From Candidatus Thalassarchaeaceae archaeon (GTDB taxonomy: Archaea > Thermoplasmatota > Poseidoniia > Poseidoniales > Thalassarchaeaceae): 15,076 nt of DNA. The stretch covers positions 1-15,076 of the forward strand of contig JAQXFF010000310.1 in NCBI GenBank assembly GCA_029250425.1. Reading direction: 5' to 3'. Below are positions 7,060-13,659 of this stretch, piece by piece. The first letter of the stretch is position 1; every line of letters begins with the position of its first letter. The notes under the pieces are model-generated. The model was given only the letters and a program-made list of their open reading frames with translations. It ran no database searches and was not told the origin of the DNA. The translations under genes and the position numbers were made by a program.

Positions 7060-8211
7060 ATGTCAGCCTCTTCCATGGATGGTTCGGAGAGTGTAGACCG
7101 CGCGGCGCTAGCAGGGATGCTCAAAGGCTACGATGCGGACCAATTGGTAGAGGAAGTTCTCTCTGCCTGGGATGAACTCTCTGGAAAGAACGGTGAAATC
7201 GCCTCAGTAAAACAACGCAACCGAGTCTTGGAACTCGATTTGGCAGAACGGGAAGACTTGGGGGCTCCAGAAAAGGCTCGCCTAGGGCGACTTGAAGAAG
7301 ACAACCGCGAAAAAGAAGCGAAGATCATTCATCTTGAACGGATGCTTGAAGATTCGTACATGCAGAATGAAACTCTATCGACATCTGTTGACAAAACTCG
7401 AATGGAAGGAATGGAGGGGGAAAATACTCGCCTTTCGGCCCTCTGTGAAGAACAGGGTGGAGTCATTGCAGAAATGGAAGGAAAGGTCGACCAACTTGTG
7501 GATGCATTGGAAAAAGCAGCAGAGGCTGGGTTGACTAGTATCACTGCTGATGAAGTTCGTATGCTCAATAAGGAGCTTGCAGATACTCATCGTCGCATTG
7601 AAACGGGAGATGCTGAGCGTGAAGCTTTGGAAAGTGAACGTGAACGCCTTCGTGAGATGGTTGAACAGGTTCGAGGGTTGATGGAACAACGTGACTTGCG
7701 AATCAAAGAAATGGAAAGCCAGATGCAGCGGGTGATGGAAGGTCCTCGTTCAATTAGTGCAGAACATGATTACTTGGTTGAACAGATTGAGGAGTTAAAG
7801 CGTCGATTGTTGGATCGCAACCGGGAATATGAGGCGTTGCGGCGGCGTGAGCGAAGACTTCACCGCGATGTCTTCGAGCGTGATGAAAGAATTTCACAAA
7901 TACAACTCACTATGCAAGATATCGAAGGGGGTCTTACAGACCGTTCTGCAGAACTCAAAGCATTGGAAGAGCTTCACGAGCGGACGTTGGCAGAAGTTGA
8001 CACACTCAAGAAGAGTGAGCGGACTCGAGAAGTGGTTGGTGCTGCCTTCCAGGATTCATTGGGTGTGCTACGTGCGCATGAGCAAGTCAAGGCACGAAAG
8101 GAAGCATTGGGGATTGAAGATGATTTGTCCATCCCAGAGCCTGCGCCGATCTCAGAACCAGGTGGTACCGCTCCAGCAACGATGGTTGACATCGATGATG
8201 ATCCAGAGTGA
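7060..8211 (+). CDS. Long coiled-coil protein of unknown function
   Basis: 383 aa, not recognised as a named family. After a short N-terminal region (MSASSMDGSES, then RAALAGMLKGYDADQLVEEVLSA) the protein is almost wholly heptad-patterned and charged from about 35 to 340, rich in Glu, Arg, Lys, Leu and Met, with short breaks near Gly/Pro (EDLGAPEKARL, EGPRSIS). The last 35 residues are acidic and Pro-rich (LSIPEPAPISEPGG, DIDDDPE) and likely disordered. There is no Walker motif, so it is not an SMC ATPase itself, and no TM segment, so it is cytoplasmic. A tropomyosin- or Golgi-type scaffold label from a search would be low-complexity similarity only. AGGGG (7046-7050) lies 9 bases before the ATG. 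The kinase start overlaps its stop (GTGA). A structural or filament-organising role is plausible near the actin gene but unproven. Confidence 0.75.
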   Translation: MSASSMDGSESVDRAALAGMLKGYDADQLVEEVLSAWDELSGKNGEIASVKQRNRVLELDLAEREDLGAPEKARLGRLEEDNREKEAKIIHLERMLEDSYMQNETLSTSVDKTRMEGMEGENTRLSALCEEQGGVIAEMEGKVDQLVDALEKAAEAGLTSITADEVRMLNKELADTHRRIETGDAEREALESERERLREMVEQVRGLMEQRDLRIKEMESQMQRVMEGPRSISAEHDYLVEQIEELKRRLLDRNREYEALRRRERRLHRDVFERDERISQIQLTMQDIEGGLTDRSAELKALEELHERTLAEVDTLKKSERTREVVGAAFQDSLGVLRAHEQVKARKEALGIEDDLSIPEPAPISEPGGTAPATMVDIDDDPE

Positions 8212-8726
8212 TTTTTCTGGATAACATCGCCTTGATTGGAATGGCTGGGGTTGGTAAAAGCCATATTGCTAAAAAAATAGCAGCGGTTTCAAATTATGAA
8301 TATGTGGAAACGGACAAACTCATCGCTGAACAGGCAAATGAGGAAGGTATGAGATATCACGACCTTTCTGATAGTGATTTTTTGAGGATAGAAAAAGATG
8401 TTTTTAGGAGTTTAAGGAATTTATCGGGTAAAATTATCGATACTGGTGCTAGCGTAATTTATGATTGCGATATAATGTGTAAAATTGCAGAATTGGGTCA
8501 TATCATCTACATTAAAGACGATATTAATGTGATTGTGGCCCGTTTCAATGCTCGTGGAAAGGTGCCGTTGATGGGGATTGAAGGGAAGACATTTGAACAG
8601 TTATTTGTCGAAAGGAAACCGTTGTATGAAAAGTATGCACAATCCACAGTAACACGAAACAGTCTTCGCAATAATGATGCGCAACTGGTAGCGGAACAAA
8701 TACTTGAGATTGTTAAGAATGTTTAA
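8208..8726 (+). CDS. Shikimate-kinase-like P-loop kinase
   Basis: 172 aa. Start GTG at 8208 overlaps the previous stop (GTGA), which suggests coupled translation; the next ATG lies inside the Walker A, so no later start works. Walker A is GMAGVGKS (11-18); E34 and D36 in VETDKLI match the Mg2+/shikimate acidic pair; FLRIE (58-62) lies where shikimate kinases have FRxxE, but the Arg is shifted by one; TGASV replaces the usual TGGG; RGKVPLMGIEG (about 114-124) and ERKPLYEKYA (131-140) match the lid and the ERxPLYxxxA motif. It fits a subfamily often labelled shikimate kinase whose substrate is not proven; most archaea use a GHMP-type shikimate kinase instead. Arg codons are mainly AGG/AGA and the gene is AT-rich compared with its neighbours, which hints at acquisition by transfer. 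Confidence 0.8.
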   Translation: MIFLDNIALIGMAGVGKSHIAKKIAAVSNYEYVETDKLIAEQANEEGMRYHDLSDSDFLRIEKDVFRSLRNLSGKIIDTGASVIYDCDIMCKIAELGHIIYIKDDINVIVARFNARGKVPLMGIEGKTFEQLFVERKPLYEKYAQSTVTRNSLRNNDAQLVAEQILEIVKNV

Positions 8727-8734
8727 CTTCGAAG
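8727..8734. terminator. Palindrome CTTCGAAG between convergent stops
   Basis: The 9 bases between the kinase TAA and the TAA of the minus-strand membrane gene hold the perfect 8-base palindrome CTTCGAAG. It may mark the shared 3' end, but it is too short to form a stable hairpin and there is no T-tract, so a terminator role is weakly supported. Confidence 0.2.
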
Positions 8735-8735
8735 A

Positions 8736-8969
8736 TTAGATTTTGGTCTTGAATCCCATTGCTCGTACAACACACCAACCCATTCGGGCTTCCCACATTG
8801 AAAAAAGCCCGCCTGCGATTGAGCTAGTCGTCATGACATAGCCTATTGTGGTGGGTAGTATTCCAACAAATGTCGTGATGCCTAACAGACCGCCGCCAAT
8901 TACAGCGATAATTCCCATTCGTAAACGGGCGGCTTGCCCACGTGCGTCAATATTACACTCGAGTGCCAT
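8736..8969 (-). CDS. Small two-TM membrane protein (YgaP/DUF2892-like)
   Basis: 77 aa from the ATG at 8967-8969, chosen because AGGTGA at 8976-8981 (minus) lies 6 bases upstream; an ATG at 8973-8975 directly abuts that site. The N-terminus ECNIDARGQAARLRMG resembles the Cys-Asn-Ile/Met-Asp-xx-xR opening of YgaP-type transmembrane domains. Two helices follow at about 18-36 and 38-57, and the C-terminus ARMGWCVVRAMGFKTKI ends on a cytoplasmic basic patch. Both cysteines (5 and 66) lie near the membrane edge. It starts 10 bases after the GGGP synthase stop and is the last gene of that minus-strand run. Function unknown; it may bind lipid or a small ligand, but nothing in the sequence proves it. 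Confidence 0.7.
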   Translation of the reverse strand: MALECNIDARGQAARLRMGIIAVIGGGLLGITTFVGILPTTIGYVMTTSSIAGGLFSMWEARMGWCVVRAMGFKTKI

Positions 8970-8979
8970 GATCATTCAC

Positions 8980-9795
8980 CTAAGGTCTCATTTCGCCGAT
9001 GAATGTCTCAAGGGTGCTTTGTAATTCATGGGCGTCTGCAAATTCCTCACATAAATTCCCTGTAACAATCCAATCTGCGCCTGCATCGATTGCGAGTTTT
9101 GCCGTAGCCCCATTTCGAATACCGCCGCCAACTAACAACACAAGTTTACCGCTAGCGGCTTTGGCCGCACGAATCAATTCGGGGCTCACTGGTGTGTTTG
9201 CTCCACTACCTGCCTCAAGATAGAGGATTGAGAATCCGTATGATTCAGCACACATAGCATAAGCTGATATCAAATCTGTTTGATTGGATTTGATCAGGTT
9301 GGCTTGTCCTACTTCGCCAGCTTTTCCACCTGGTGCACAGATGACGTAACCCATACCCATCGGTTCCACGCCCGCTTTGCGGATGTATGGGGCTCCACGA
9401 ACTTGCTCACCAACCAAAAATTCAGGGTTTGTGCTATTCATGAGCATCATGAAAGTGATGGCGTCTGCTGATGGTGAGAGTGCTGCAGCACCCTGGGGAA
9501 AGAGAACTACGGGGACTTCCCAATCCGTTTCAGATAATCCTGAATCTTGGCTAGCATTCCATTTGCAAAGTTCGAGTGCTTCTTGAATTGCAACAACTGT
9601 TGGATGTACATTGTCTTCATCTGTACCGCTTGAACCACCCACAAAAATCATCTTGCTCCCTGCTGAAACAGCTGCGATACAACGTTGGGCTGCAACATCT
9701 GGTGTTGCGTCATCTGGATCGATGAGAATCACGTGAGAAGGTTGGGTTTGCGCACGCACATACGATATTACGTCAGTATGTGTAGATGGTCGCAT
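8980..9795 (-). CDS. Geranylgeranylglyceryl phosphate synthase
   Basis: 271 aa TIM-barrel enzyme joining sn-glycerol-1-phosphate and geranylgeranyl diphosphate, the first committed step of archaeal ether lipids, at the membrane surface. Visible family motifs: HVILIDPDD (21-29) with the Mg2+ Asp; FVGGSSG (51-57); FPQGAAALSPSADAITFMML (99-118), matching FPsgxxxiSxxADAxxF; GMGYVICAPGGKAG (147-160); YLEAGSGANTPVS (192-204), the phosphate-binding YLEAGSGA signature; and VGGGIRNGATA (222-232). The length is slightly above the usual 230-255 aa, partly through an insert near 78-93. The start ATG at 9793-9795 has no good Shine-Dalgarno and lies 17 bases after the flavoprotein stop; an operon with the ferredoxin and flavoprotein is likely. 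This gene is strong evidence that the DNA is archaeal. Confidence 0.95.
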   Translation of the reverse strand: MRPSTHTDVISYVRAQTQPSHVILIDPDDATPDVAAQRCIAAVSAGSKMIFVGGSSGTDEDNVHPTVVAIQEALELCKWNASQDSGLSETDWEVPVVLFPQGAAALSPSADAITFMMLMNSTNPEFLVGEQVRGAPYIRKAGVEPMGMGYVICAPGGKAGEVGQANLIKSNQTDLISAYAMCAESYGFSILYLEAGSGANTPVSPELIRAAKAASGKLVLLVGGGIRNGATAKLAIDAGADWIVTGNLCEEFADAHELQSTLETFIGEMRP

Positions 9796-9812
9796 AAATT
9801 GACCCAGTGGGA

Positions 9813-10352
9813 TTACGCCTTTGGCTCTGACGCCAATTCAATACCGCGAGATATGGATGCATCGATACTTGCATTTTCAATTTCGAAGTGGCCAGTGAAC
9901 CGTTCAAGCCACCCTCCTTCAACATCAGGGAGTTCGTTTCTACTCCAACATTCAACAGTGCCATCACTTCGGTGAGCTATTATTTCTGTAGATGGTTCTC
10001 TACCGGTTAAAGTCACGCCACCTTCCCATTTTGTGGAAGATTGATTTGTGGTGTTAATTGTGTGATCAAACTTTGTTGAAATGGTAGAAGGGTTGGTTTT
10101 GAGGAGGTATGTGATCGGAAGTTTTTGGGCCATTGATTTGGCTAGCCATGTACGTCGACAACCAGAATCTGTGAGTTGGATATGATTAGAATATTCATCC
10201 AGATTTATTTGACCTGTGATCCATCCTGGTTTATTTTGAGGGTGGCCGAGTTCTGTATGAGATTCTACAATTGTAACATCATGGCCTTTGAGATGGAGTT
10301 CTCGAGCACAGCTTAAGCCAGTTATATCAGAGCCGATGATGAGAATTTTCAC
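9813..10352 (-). CDS. Short Rossmann (FAD-binding) protein, geranylgeranyl-reductase-like N-terminus
   Basis: 179 aa. The N-terminus MKILIIGSDITGLSCARE and KGHDVTIVES form the dinucleotide-binding beta-alpha-beta unit, but the GxGxxG loop is GSDITG (7-12), with Asp instead of the middle Gly. The acid E30 at the end of strand 2 is kept. HTELGHPQNKPGWITG (32-47) recalls the ExGxPxxC stretch of geranylgeranyl reductases, yet those are about 390-410 aa and this protein has no room for the substrate domain. The end FEIENASIDASISRGIELASE looks like the closing FAD-contact helix. GTG start at 10350-10352 overlaps the ferredoxin stop (GTGA). Placement between ferredoxin and GGGP synthase suggests a role in lipid hydrogenation or a degenerate copy. 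The function is uncertain; the fold is likely. Confidence 0.7.
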   Translation of the reverse strand: MKILIIGSDITGLSCARELHLKGHDVTIVESHTELGHPQNKPGWITGQINLDEYSNHIQLTDSGCRRTWLAKSMAQKLPITYLLKTNPSTISTKFDHTINTTNQSSTKWEGGVTLTGREPSTEIIAHRSDGTVECWSRNELPDVEGGWLERFTGHFEIENASIDASISRGIELASEPKA

Positions 10353-10555
10353 ACAGTCGCCTCCGGTTTGATTTCCAATGCGAAGACAGGACAGGAGGGG
10401 AGGCAGTGTTCACAATGTGTGCATTTTGGTTCGTCGACGATTGCAAGAATGCCTTCCAATGTGAGGGCGTCAACAGGGCATAAAGCGATACATGCACCAC
10501 AACCGTAGCATAGATCGTCATCAACCACGAAGATGTGTTGTGGTAATCGCGCCAT
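10349..10555 (-). CDS. Small dicluster (2x[4Fe-4S]) ferredoxin
   Basis: 68 aa with two complete CxxCxxCxxxCP motifs: C16, C19, C22, C26 (CYGCGACIALCP) and C45, C48, C51, C55 (CTHCEHCLPSCP). The short length and spacing fit a cytoplasmic 2[4Fe-4S] ferredoxin. In Methanosarcina a small ferredoxin next to geranylgeranyl reductase feeds electrons for lipid saturation; here the next gene is a reductase-like flavoprotein, overlapping by four bases. It is the first gene of the minus-strand run. No Shine-Dalgarno precedes the ATG at 10553-10555, so a leaderless or weakly led message is possible. The upstream region carries a TTCCA-C-TGGAA palindrome (10602-10612). Confidence 0.92.
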   Translation of the reverse strand: MARLPQHIFVVDDDLCYGCGACIALCPVDALTLEGILAIVDEPKCTHCEHCLPSCPVFALEIKPEATV

Positions 10556-10601
10556 ATTCTTTGGAGGGGTTTAGAGGATTTCAAGACACCCACCCCTTGA
10601 T

Positions 10602-10612
10602 TTCCACTGGAA
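10602..10612. promoter_or_regulatory. Operator-like palindrome TTCCA-C-TGGAA upstream of ferredoxin
   Basis: Five-base perfect arms around a single C, 47 bases upstream of the ferredoxin ATG on the opposite strand. The same core (TTCCA-N-TGGAA) recurs in the longer palindrome at 10750-10770, so a shared regulator of the two divergent transcripts is possible. No clear TATA box is seen for the ferredoxin. Confidence 0.4.
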
Positions 10613-10723
10613 CTGATAATCGGGGATGAAAAGACATCATGAATGCTGTCTTTCTTAGAAATGACATAGATGTTCAAGCAAAAGTAGACTGAAGTGTATA
10701 GTAGTTGAGGAAAGGAAAATGAA

Positions 10724-10733
10724 TTTATTTTTA
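10724..10733 (+). promoter_or_regulatory. TATA-like box for the beta-CASP gene
   Basis: TTTATTTTTA preceded by a purine-rich stretch (GGAAAATGAA) that could serve as BRE. Transcription would start about 25 bases downstream, near 10750-10758, inside the palindrome that follows. It implies a leader of roughly 60-70 bases before the ATG at 10819. Confidence 0.5.
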
Positions 10734-10749
10734 GATCGGTGAAACATTT

Positions 10750-10770
10750 TCTATTTCCAGTGGAAATAGA
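10750..10770. promoter_or_regulatory. Perfect 10-1-10 palindrome at the expected transcription start
   Basis: Arms TCTATTTCCA (10750-10759) and TGGAAATAGA (10761-10770) are perfectly complementary around G10760. The position just downstream of the TATA-like box is where archaeal repressors commonly block polymerase recruitment. It shares TTCCA-N-TGGAA with 10602-10612, 153 bases away. The regulator is unknown. Confidence 0.55.
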
Positions 10771-10781
10771 GGGGGACCCTA

Positions 10782-10799
10782 TCCGAACCTTCATTCGGA
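10782..10799 (+). promoter_or_regulatory. Leader hairpin TCCGAA/TTCGGA
   Basis: Perfect six-base stem TCCGAA (10782-10787) and TTCGGA (10794-10799) with loop CCTTCA, in the leader 20 bases before the ATG. The 9-mer GAACCTTCA it contains also occurs in two other gene leaders (4916-4924, and 7017-7025 on the minus strand). Confidence 0.4.
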
Positions 10800-10818
10800 A
10801 CCATCGCATGGTCCTAGC

Positions 10819-12129
10819 ATGGTCCTCTATACACCAGGCCGAACAAGTTCATATCCAGATGAACCAGTTCCCTCTGGAATTCGAATCCATTTCTTAGGCG
10901 GTGGGAATGAAGTTGGAAATGTAGGGGTTATCCTTGAAGACAACCAATCCACCCGACTACTCATTGATTATGGATTGGCCCCAACTTCCCCACCAAGATA
11001 TCCTTCTGAAGCTCCTGCAGTAACAGATGCGATATTCACACACACACATATCGATCATATTGGAATGGCACCATGGTTGGTTGGAAACCACCAAACACGA
11101 TTACATGGTACAACATTAACAGCGGCCCTTTCCCGATTAATGTGGAAGGATACCTACAAAGTTAGCTCAATCGAAGGATACCCCCTTCCATGGGATCGGA
11201 GGGATGAGGATGAAGCAAATGAAGCGTGGGAAACCCACAATTACAATCAATGGATTAACTATCAAAATTGGAAATGGCAACTCCACCCAGCAGGACACGT
11301 TCCTGGGGCTGCTATGATCGAAATTGAAACACCAACCCATCGCATTCTACATTCAGGAGATATGGACACACGAGACAGTCCAAATTCTAATGGGGCCAAA
11401 CCAGTAGAATGTGACATACTCTTGTTAGAATCTACATATTCAGGTAAGGAACACCCGAATCGGGTCGAAGAAGAAGCCCGATTTATTGCCAAAGTTGTAG
11501 AAGTTGTTGAACGAGGTGGTATAGCGATAGTACCTGCGTTTGCCAGCGGTAGGGGACAAGACATTCTTAGAATATTACACAATTCAGGATTGGATCTAAA
11601 TGTTCACTATGATGGAATGGGCAAAACCGTTTCACAGAAATGGTTGGAGCACCCAGAACACCTTCGAGATGCAAAAGGGTTTGAAGATGCATTCCGATGG
11701 TCGAAGCGAGTACGTTCGAAATCGGATCGGAAACGGGCACTAGAAGCAGATGTCATCGTCACCACCAGTGGAATGCTGGATGGGGGACCAGCTCTTTGGT
11801 ATCTCAATCGGTTGCGGATGGACAATCGTTGTGCAGTTCTTTTCACAGGTTATCAAGCCGAAGGGAGTGGAGGTCGAAGATTGATTGAGAAAGGAAGTTT
11901 GCCAATTTATGGACACAACGTCGAAATCGCTTGTGAGGTAGATCGGTTTTACTTATCCAACCATGCAGGCCATTCAGAATTGGTATCTTTTGCGATAGCA
12001 TGCGACCCTAAACATGTGGTTTTATTCCACGGAGACCCCGAAACACGTCCATTATTGGCAACAGCATTGGAAGCAGAAGGAATGATTGTTCATTGCCCTA
12101 AGAACGGCGACAGCATCCACATCGAGTGA
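10819..12129 (+). CDS. Beta-CASP metallo-beta-lactamase RNA nuclease (aCPSF2-like)
   Basis: 436 aa without KH domains, the size of archaeal aCPSF2-type beta-CASP proteins. Metallo-beta-lactamase motifs: D50 (LLIDYG), H75/H77/D79/H80 in THTHIDHIG, H160 in PAGHVPGA, D181 in HSGDMD. Beta-CASP motifs: E204 in LLESTYSG (motif A), H382 in LSNHAGHSEL (motif B), H404 in LFHGDPE (motif C). All zinc and catalytic residues appear present, so an active endo- or 5'-3' exoribonuclease in RNA 3'-end formation or decay is likely in the cytoplasm. The ATG at 10819 has no Shine-Dalgarno; another ATG at 10808 is out of frame, within a small duplication of CATGGTCCT (10807-10815 and 10818-10826). The zinc-ribbon gene follows after 47 bases. 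Confidence 0.9.
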   Translation: MVLYTPGRTSSYPDEPVPSGIRIHFLGGGNEVGNVGVILEDNQSTRLLIDYGLAPTSPPRYPSEAPAVTDAIFTHTHIDHIGMAPWLVGNHQTRLHGTTLTAALSRLMWKDTYKVSSIEGYPLPWDRRDEDEANEAWETHNYNQWINYQNWKWQLHPAGHVPGAAMIEIETPTHRILHSGDMDTRDSPNSNGAKPVECDILLLESTYSGKEHPNRVEEEARFIAKVVEVVERGGIAIVPAFASGRGQDILRILHNSGLDLNVHYDGMGKTVSQKWLEHPEHLRDAKGFEDAFRWSKRVRSKSDRKRALEADVIVTTSGMLDGGPALWYLNRLRMDNRCAVLFTGYQAEGSGGRRLIEKGSLPIYGHNVEIACEVDRFYLSNHAGHSELVSFAIACDPKHVVLFHGDPETRPLLATALEAEGMIVHCPKNGDSIHIE

Positions 12130-12176
12130 AAACCAACCCCCCAATCATTGATTATGGGTGGGCAATAGGGATTTGT

Positions 12177-12476
12177 ATGGCACGCAAGGGAGCAGCCCCA
12201 GGTGATGGCAAAAAGAAGCGACGTCGTCGAAAGATGCGACTCACATTGAAATCCCGTGGTTTGAAGAAAGAACAGGGATATACCGACAAGGTTGGGTGGA
12301 GTACAGCGACTCAAGATACCCCCCAAGACACTGGCCCGGCCGAACCTCAAGTCATCCGCCACCAATGTACGATGTGTGGTGCAATGAATCAGATTCCCAA
12401 ACCATCGAGAGCACGTTACAAGGTTGAATGTGCAAACCCAGATTGTGGCCACGTCGACGAACTTGGTACACTTTGA
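12177..12476 (+). CDS. Small basic zinc-ribbon protein, probable nucleic-acid binder
   Basis: 99 aa from the ATG at 12177, chosen because TAGGGA (12166-12171) lies 5 bases upstream. A GTG at 12126, overlapping the nuclease stop as GTGA, would add 17 unlikely residues. The N-terminal third is very basic (GKKKRRRRKMRLTLKSRGLKK, 11-31), followed by a polar linker. The C-terminus has a zinc ribbon, C64-x2-C67 (CTMC) and C85-x4-C90 (CANPDC). I do not recognise a named family. A basic tail plus a ribbon suggests RNA or DNA binding; the adjacency to the beta-CASP nuclease makes an RNA-processing accessory role a reasonable guess. Confidence 0.7.
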   Translation: MARKGAAPGDGKKKRRRRKMRLTLKSRGLKKEQGYTDKVGWSTATQDTPQDTGPAEPQVIRHQCTMCGAMNQIPKPSRARYKVECANPDCGHVDELGTL

Positions 12477-12522
12477 TGATGTAGGGCGAACCATTATCGC
12501 AACCGCTCATTACGCCAGCAAT

Positions 12523-12843
12523 ATGTCTGGAAATGAGCCGACCCCTGAGCAACAACTCGCCGCAACCCAACAATTCTCGAAAATTCTACCATTCATACTC
12601 GGCTTTAGTTGGATTATCGCAATTCCTGTGAGTTATCTCTTCATTGCACCAGTGATAAGCGATGAAACTCTGATCCGAATAGGAATTACCATTTTAATCG
12701 CAATTGCCAACGGTGTTGCTGATGTTGTTTTTGTAAAAATTATGGCAAAGAACGTTGAAACAATGAAACGGAACTTGGAGAAACCCGACCAAGAATCTGG
12801 AAATGGTGAAGAATATTCACCCAACAATAGCATTCTCAATTAA
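12523..12843 (+). CDS. Small two-TM membrane protein, unknown function
   Basis: 106 aa from the ATG at 12523; the same frame is open back to 12424 but that part overlaps the zinc-ribbon gene in another frame. A polar N-terminus (MSGNEPTPEQQLAATQQ) precedes two hydrophobic segments, about 22-43 and 51-73, joined by a short SDET loop; a charged C-terminal tail (KNVETMKRNLEKPDQ) and an Asn/Ser-rich end follow. No Shine-Dalgarno is evident. The hairpin topology puts both tails on the same side, by charge the cytoplasm. I do not recognise the family. It is convergent with the TauE/SafE gene, with 8 bases between stops. Confidence 0.6.
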   Translation: MSGNEPTPEQQLAATQQFSKILPFILGFSWIIAIPVSYLFIAPVISDETLIRIGITILIAIANGVADVVFVKIMAKNVETMKRNLEKPDQESGNGEEYSPNNSILN

Positions 12844-12851
12844 GTGCGTAA

Positions 12852-13607
12852 TCAAATTAATTCAAAAAGCCGCTTCATTGCTGCGATTAATAATACAACA
12901 ACCAACAATTTTCGCACCACATTTTGTGGAGCAACATCAGCCCCATACTTGGATCCGATAAAACCCCCAACAAGAACGGCGAACACGAATGGAAATAGTG
13001 TACTCCAATCCAGAATTAATTGACTTGAAAGAGCTGCACCCCCCAATCCAGATAGTGAATTGACCCAGATAAACAAGGCAGAGGTTGCAGCAGCACTCTT
13101 TGGTGTCGCCCACCTCTTCATCAATAGAATGGGGGAAAGGAAAATTCCACCCCCCACTCCAATGATTCCACTCGCCAAACCAATTGTTCCACCGACAGGC
13201 AGAGCAACCTTCCACTCAGGAACCCCTTCAGCAACCACATCAATGGTTCGAACAGTTGACAGCCGCCATGCCGCCGCCACTAAACAAACCGATAGTAAGA
13301 GATCGTATACACCCCCCTCAACGAGCAAGTAACCCCCCAACATCGCGAATGGAATACTTGCAACAATGAATGGAATTGTCAATTTTGAAACATGATGTCC
13401 AGCTCGTTGGAAATGCCAAAATGCAATTGCTGCCACCACCAAATTCAGACACCAAGCATGTTGTTTAAGCCAGGCAGCCTCCATCGCCCCATACGTCGTC
13501 AAAGAGAGAATGGCAAGATATCCAGAAGCACCACCATGCCCCACACTAGCATAAAGTGCAGCCACGATAAATAACGCGAAACAAATTGCGACAAACAACA
13601 AATCCAC
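12852..13607 (-). CDS. TauE/SafE (DUF81) family sulfite/anion exporter
   Basis: 251 aa, nearly all hydrophobic, with about eight TM helices arranged as two half-repeats, the standard size for TauE/SafE. The first half has YASVGHGGASGYLAIL, and the second has GLASGIIGVGGGIFLSPILL, the paired GhGG/GVGGG motifs of the family. Members move sulfite, sulfoacetate or related organosulfur anions across the cytoplasmic membrane; the substrate cannot be read from sequence. The start is a GTG at 13605-13607 after a G-rich leader; an ATG two bases further upstream is out of frame. It is divergent from moeA with 52 bases between. A link to molybdenum cofactor use (for example sulfite oxidation) is possible from context only. 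Confidence 0.88.
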   Translation of the reverse strand: MDLLFVAICFALFIVAALYASVGHGGASGYLAILSLTTYGAMEAAWLKQHAWCLNLVVAAIAFWHFQRAGHHVSKLTIPFIVASIPFAMLGGYLLVEGGVYDLLLSVCLVAAAWRLSTVRTIDVVAEGVPEWKVALPVGGTIGLASGIIGVGGGIFLSPILLMKRWATPKSAAATSALFIWVNSLSGLGGAALSSQLILDWSTLFPFVFAVLVGGFIGSKYGADVAPQNVVRKLLVVVLLIAAMKRLFELI

Positions 13608-13659
13608 ATCGGGTCGCCCCCGCCGTCGAACTCAAACCCATCGTCCCCATCGGCTCCTC

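Noticed and set aside
10750..10770. Palindrome as a XerA dif site at a possible terminus
   Set aside because: The arms are 10-1-10, not the two roughly 11-base arms around a 6-base spacer of dif, and the sequence does not resemble known archaeal dif sites.
10327..10809. 160-codon minus-strand frame spanning the intergenic region and the ferredoxin
   Set aside because: It covers the ferredoxin gene in another frame and has no recognisable domain; the ferredoxin cysteine motifs decide the real frame.
12126..12176. GTG start overlapping the nuclease stop for the zinc-ribbon gene
   Set aside because: A well-spaced TAGGGA precedes the ATG at 12177 and the extra 17 residues look like leader sequence; kept only as an alternative.
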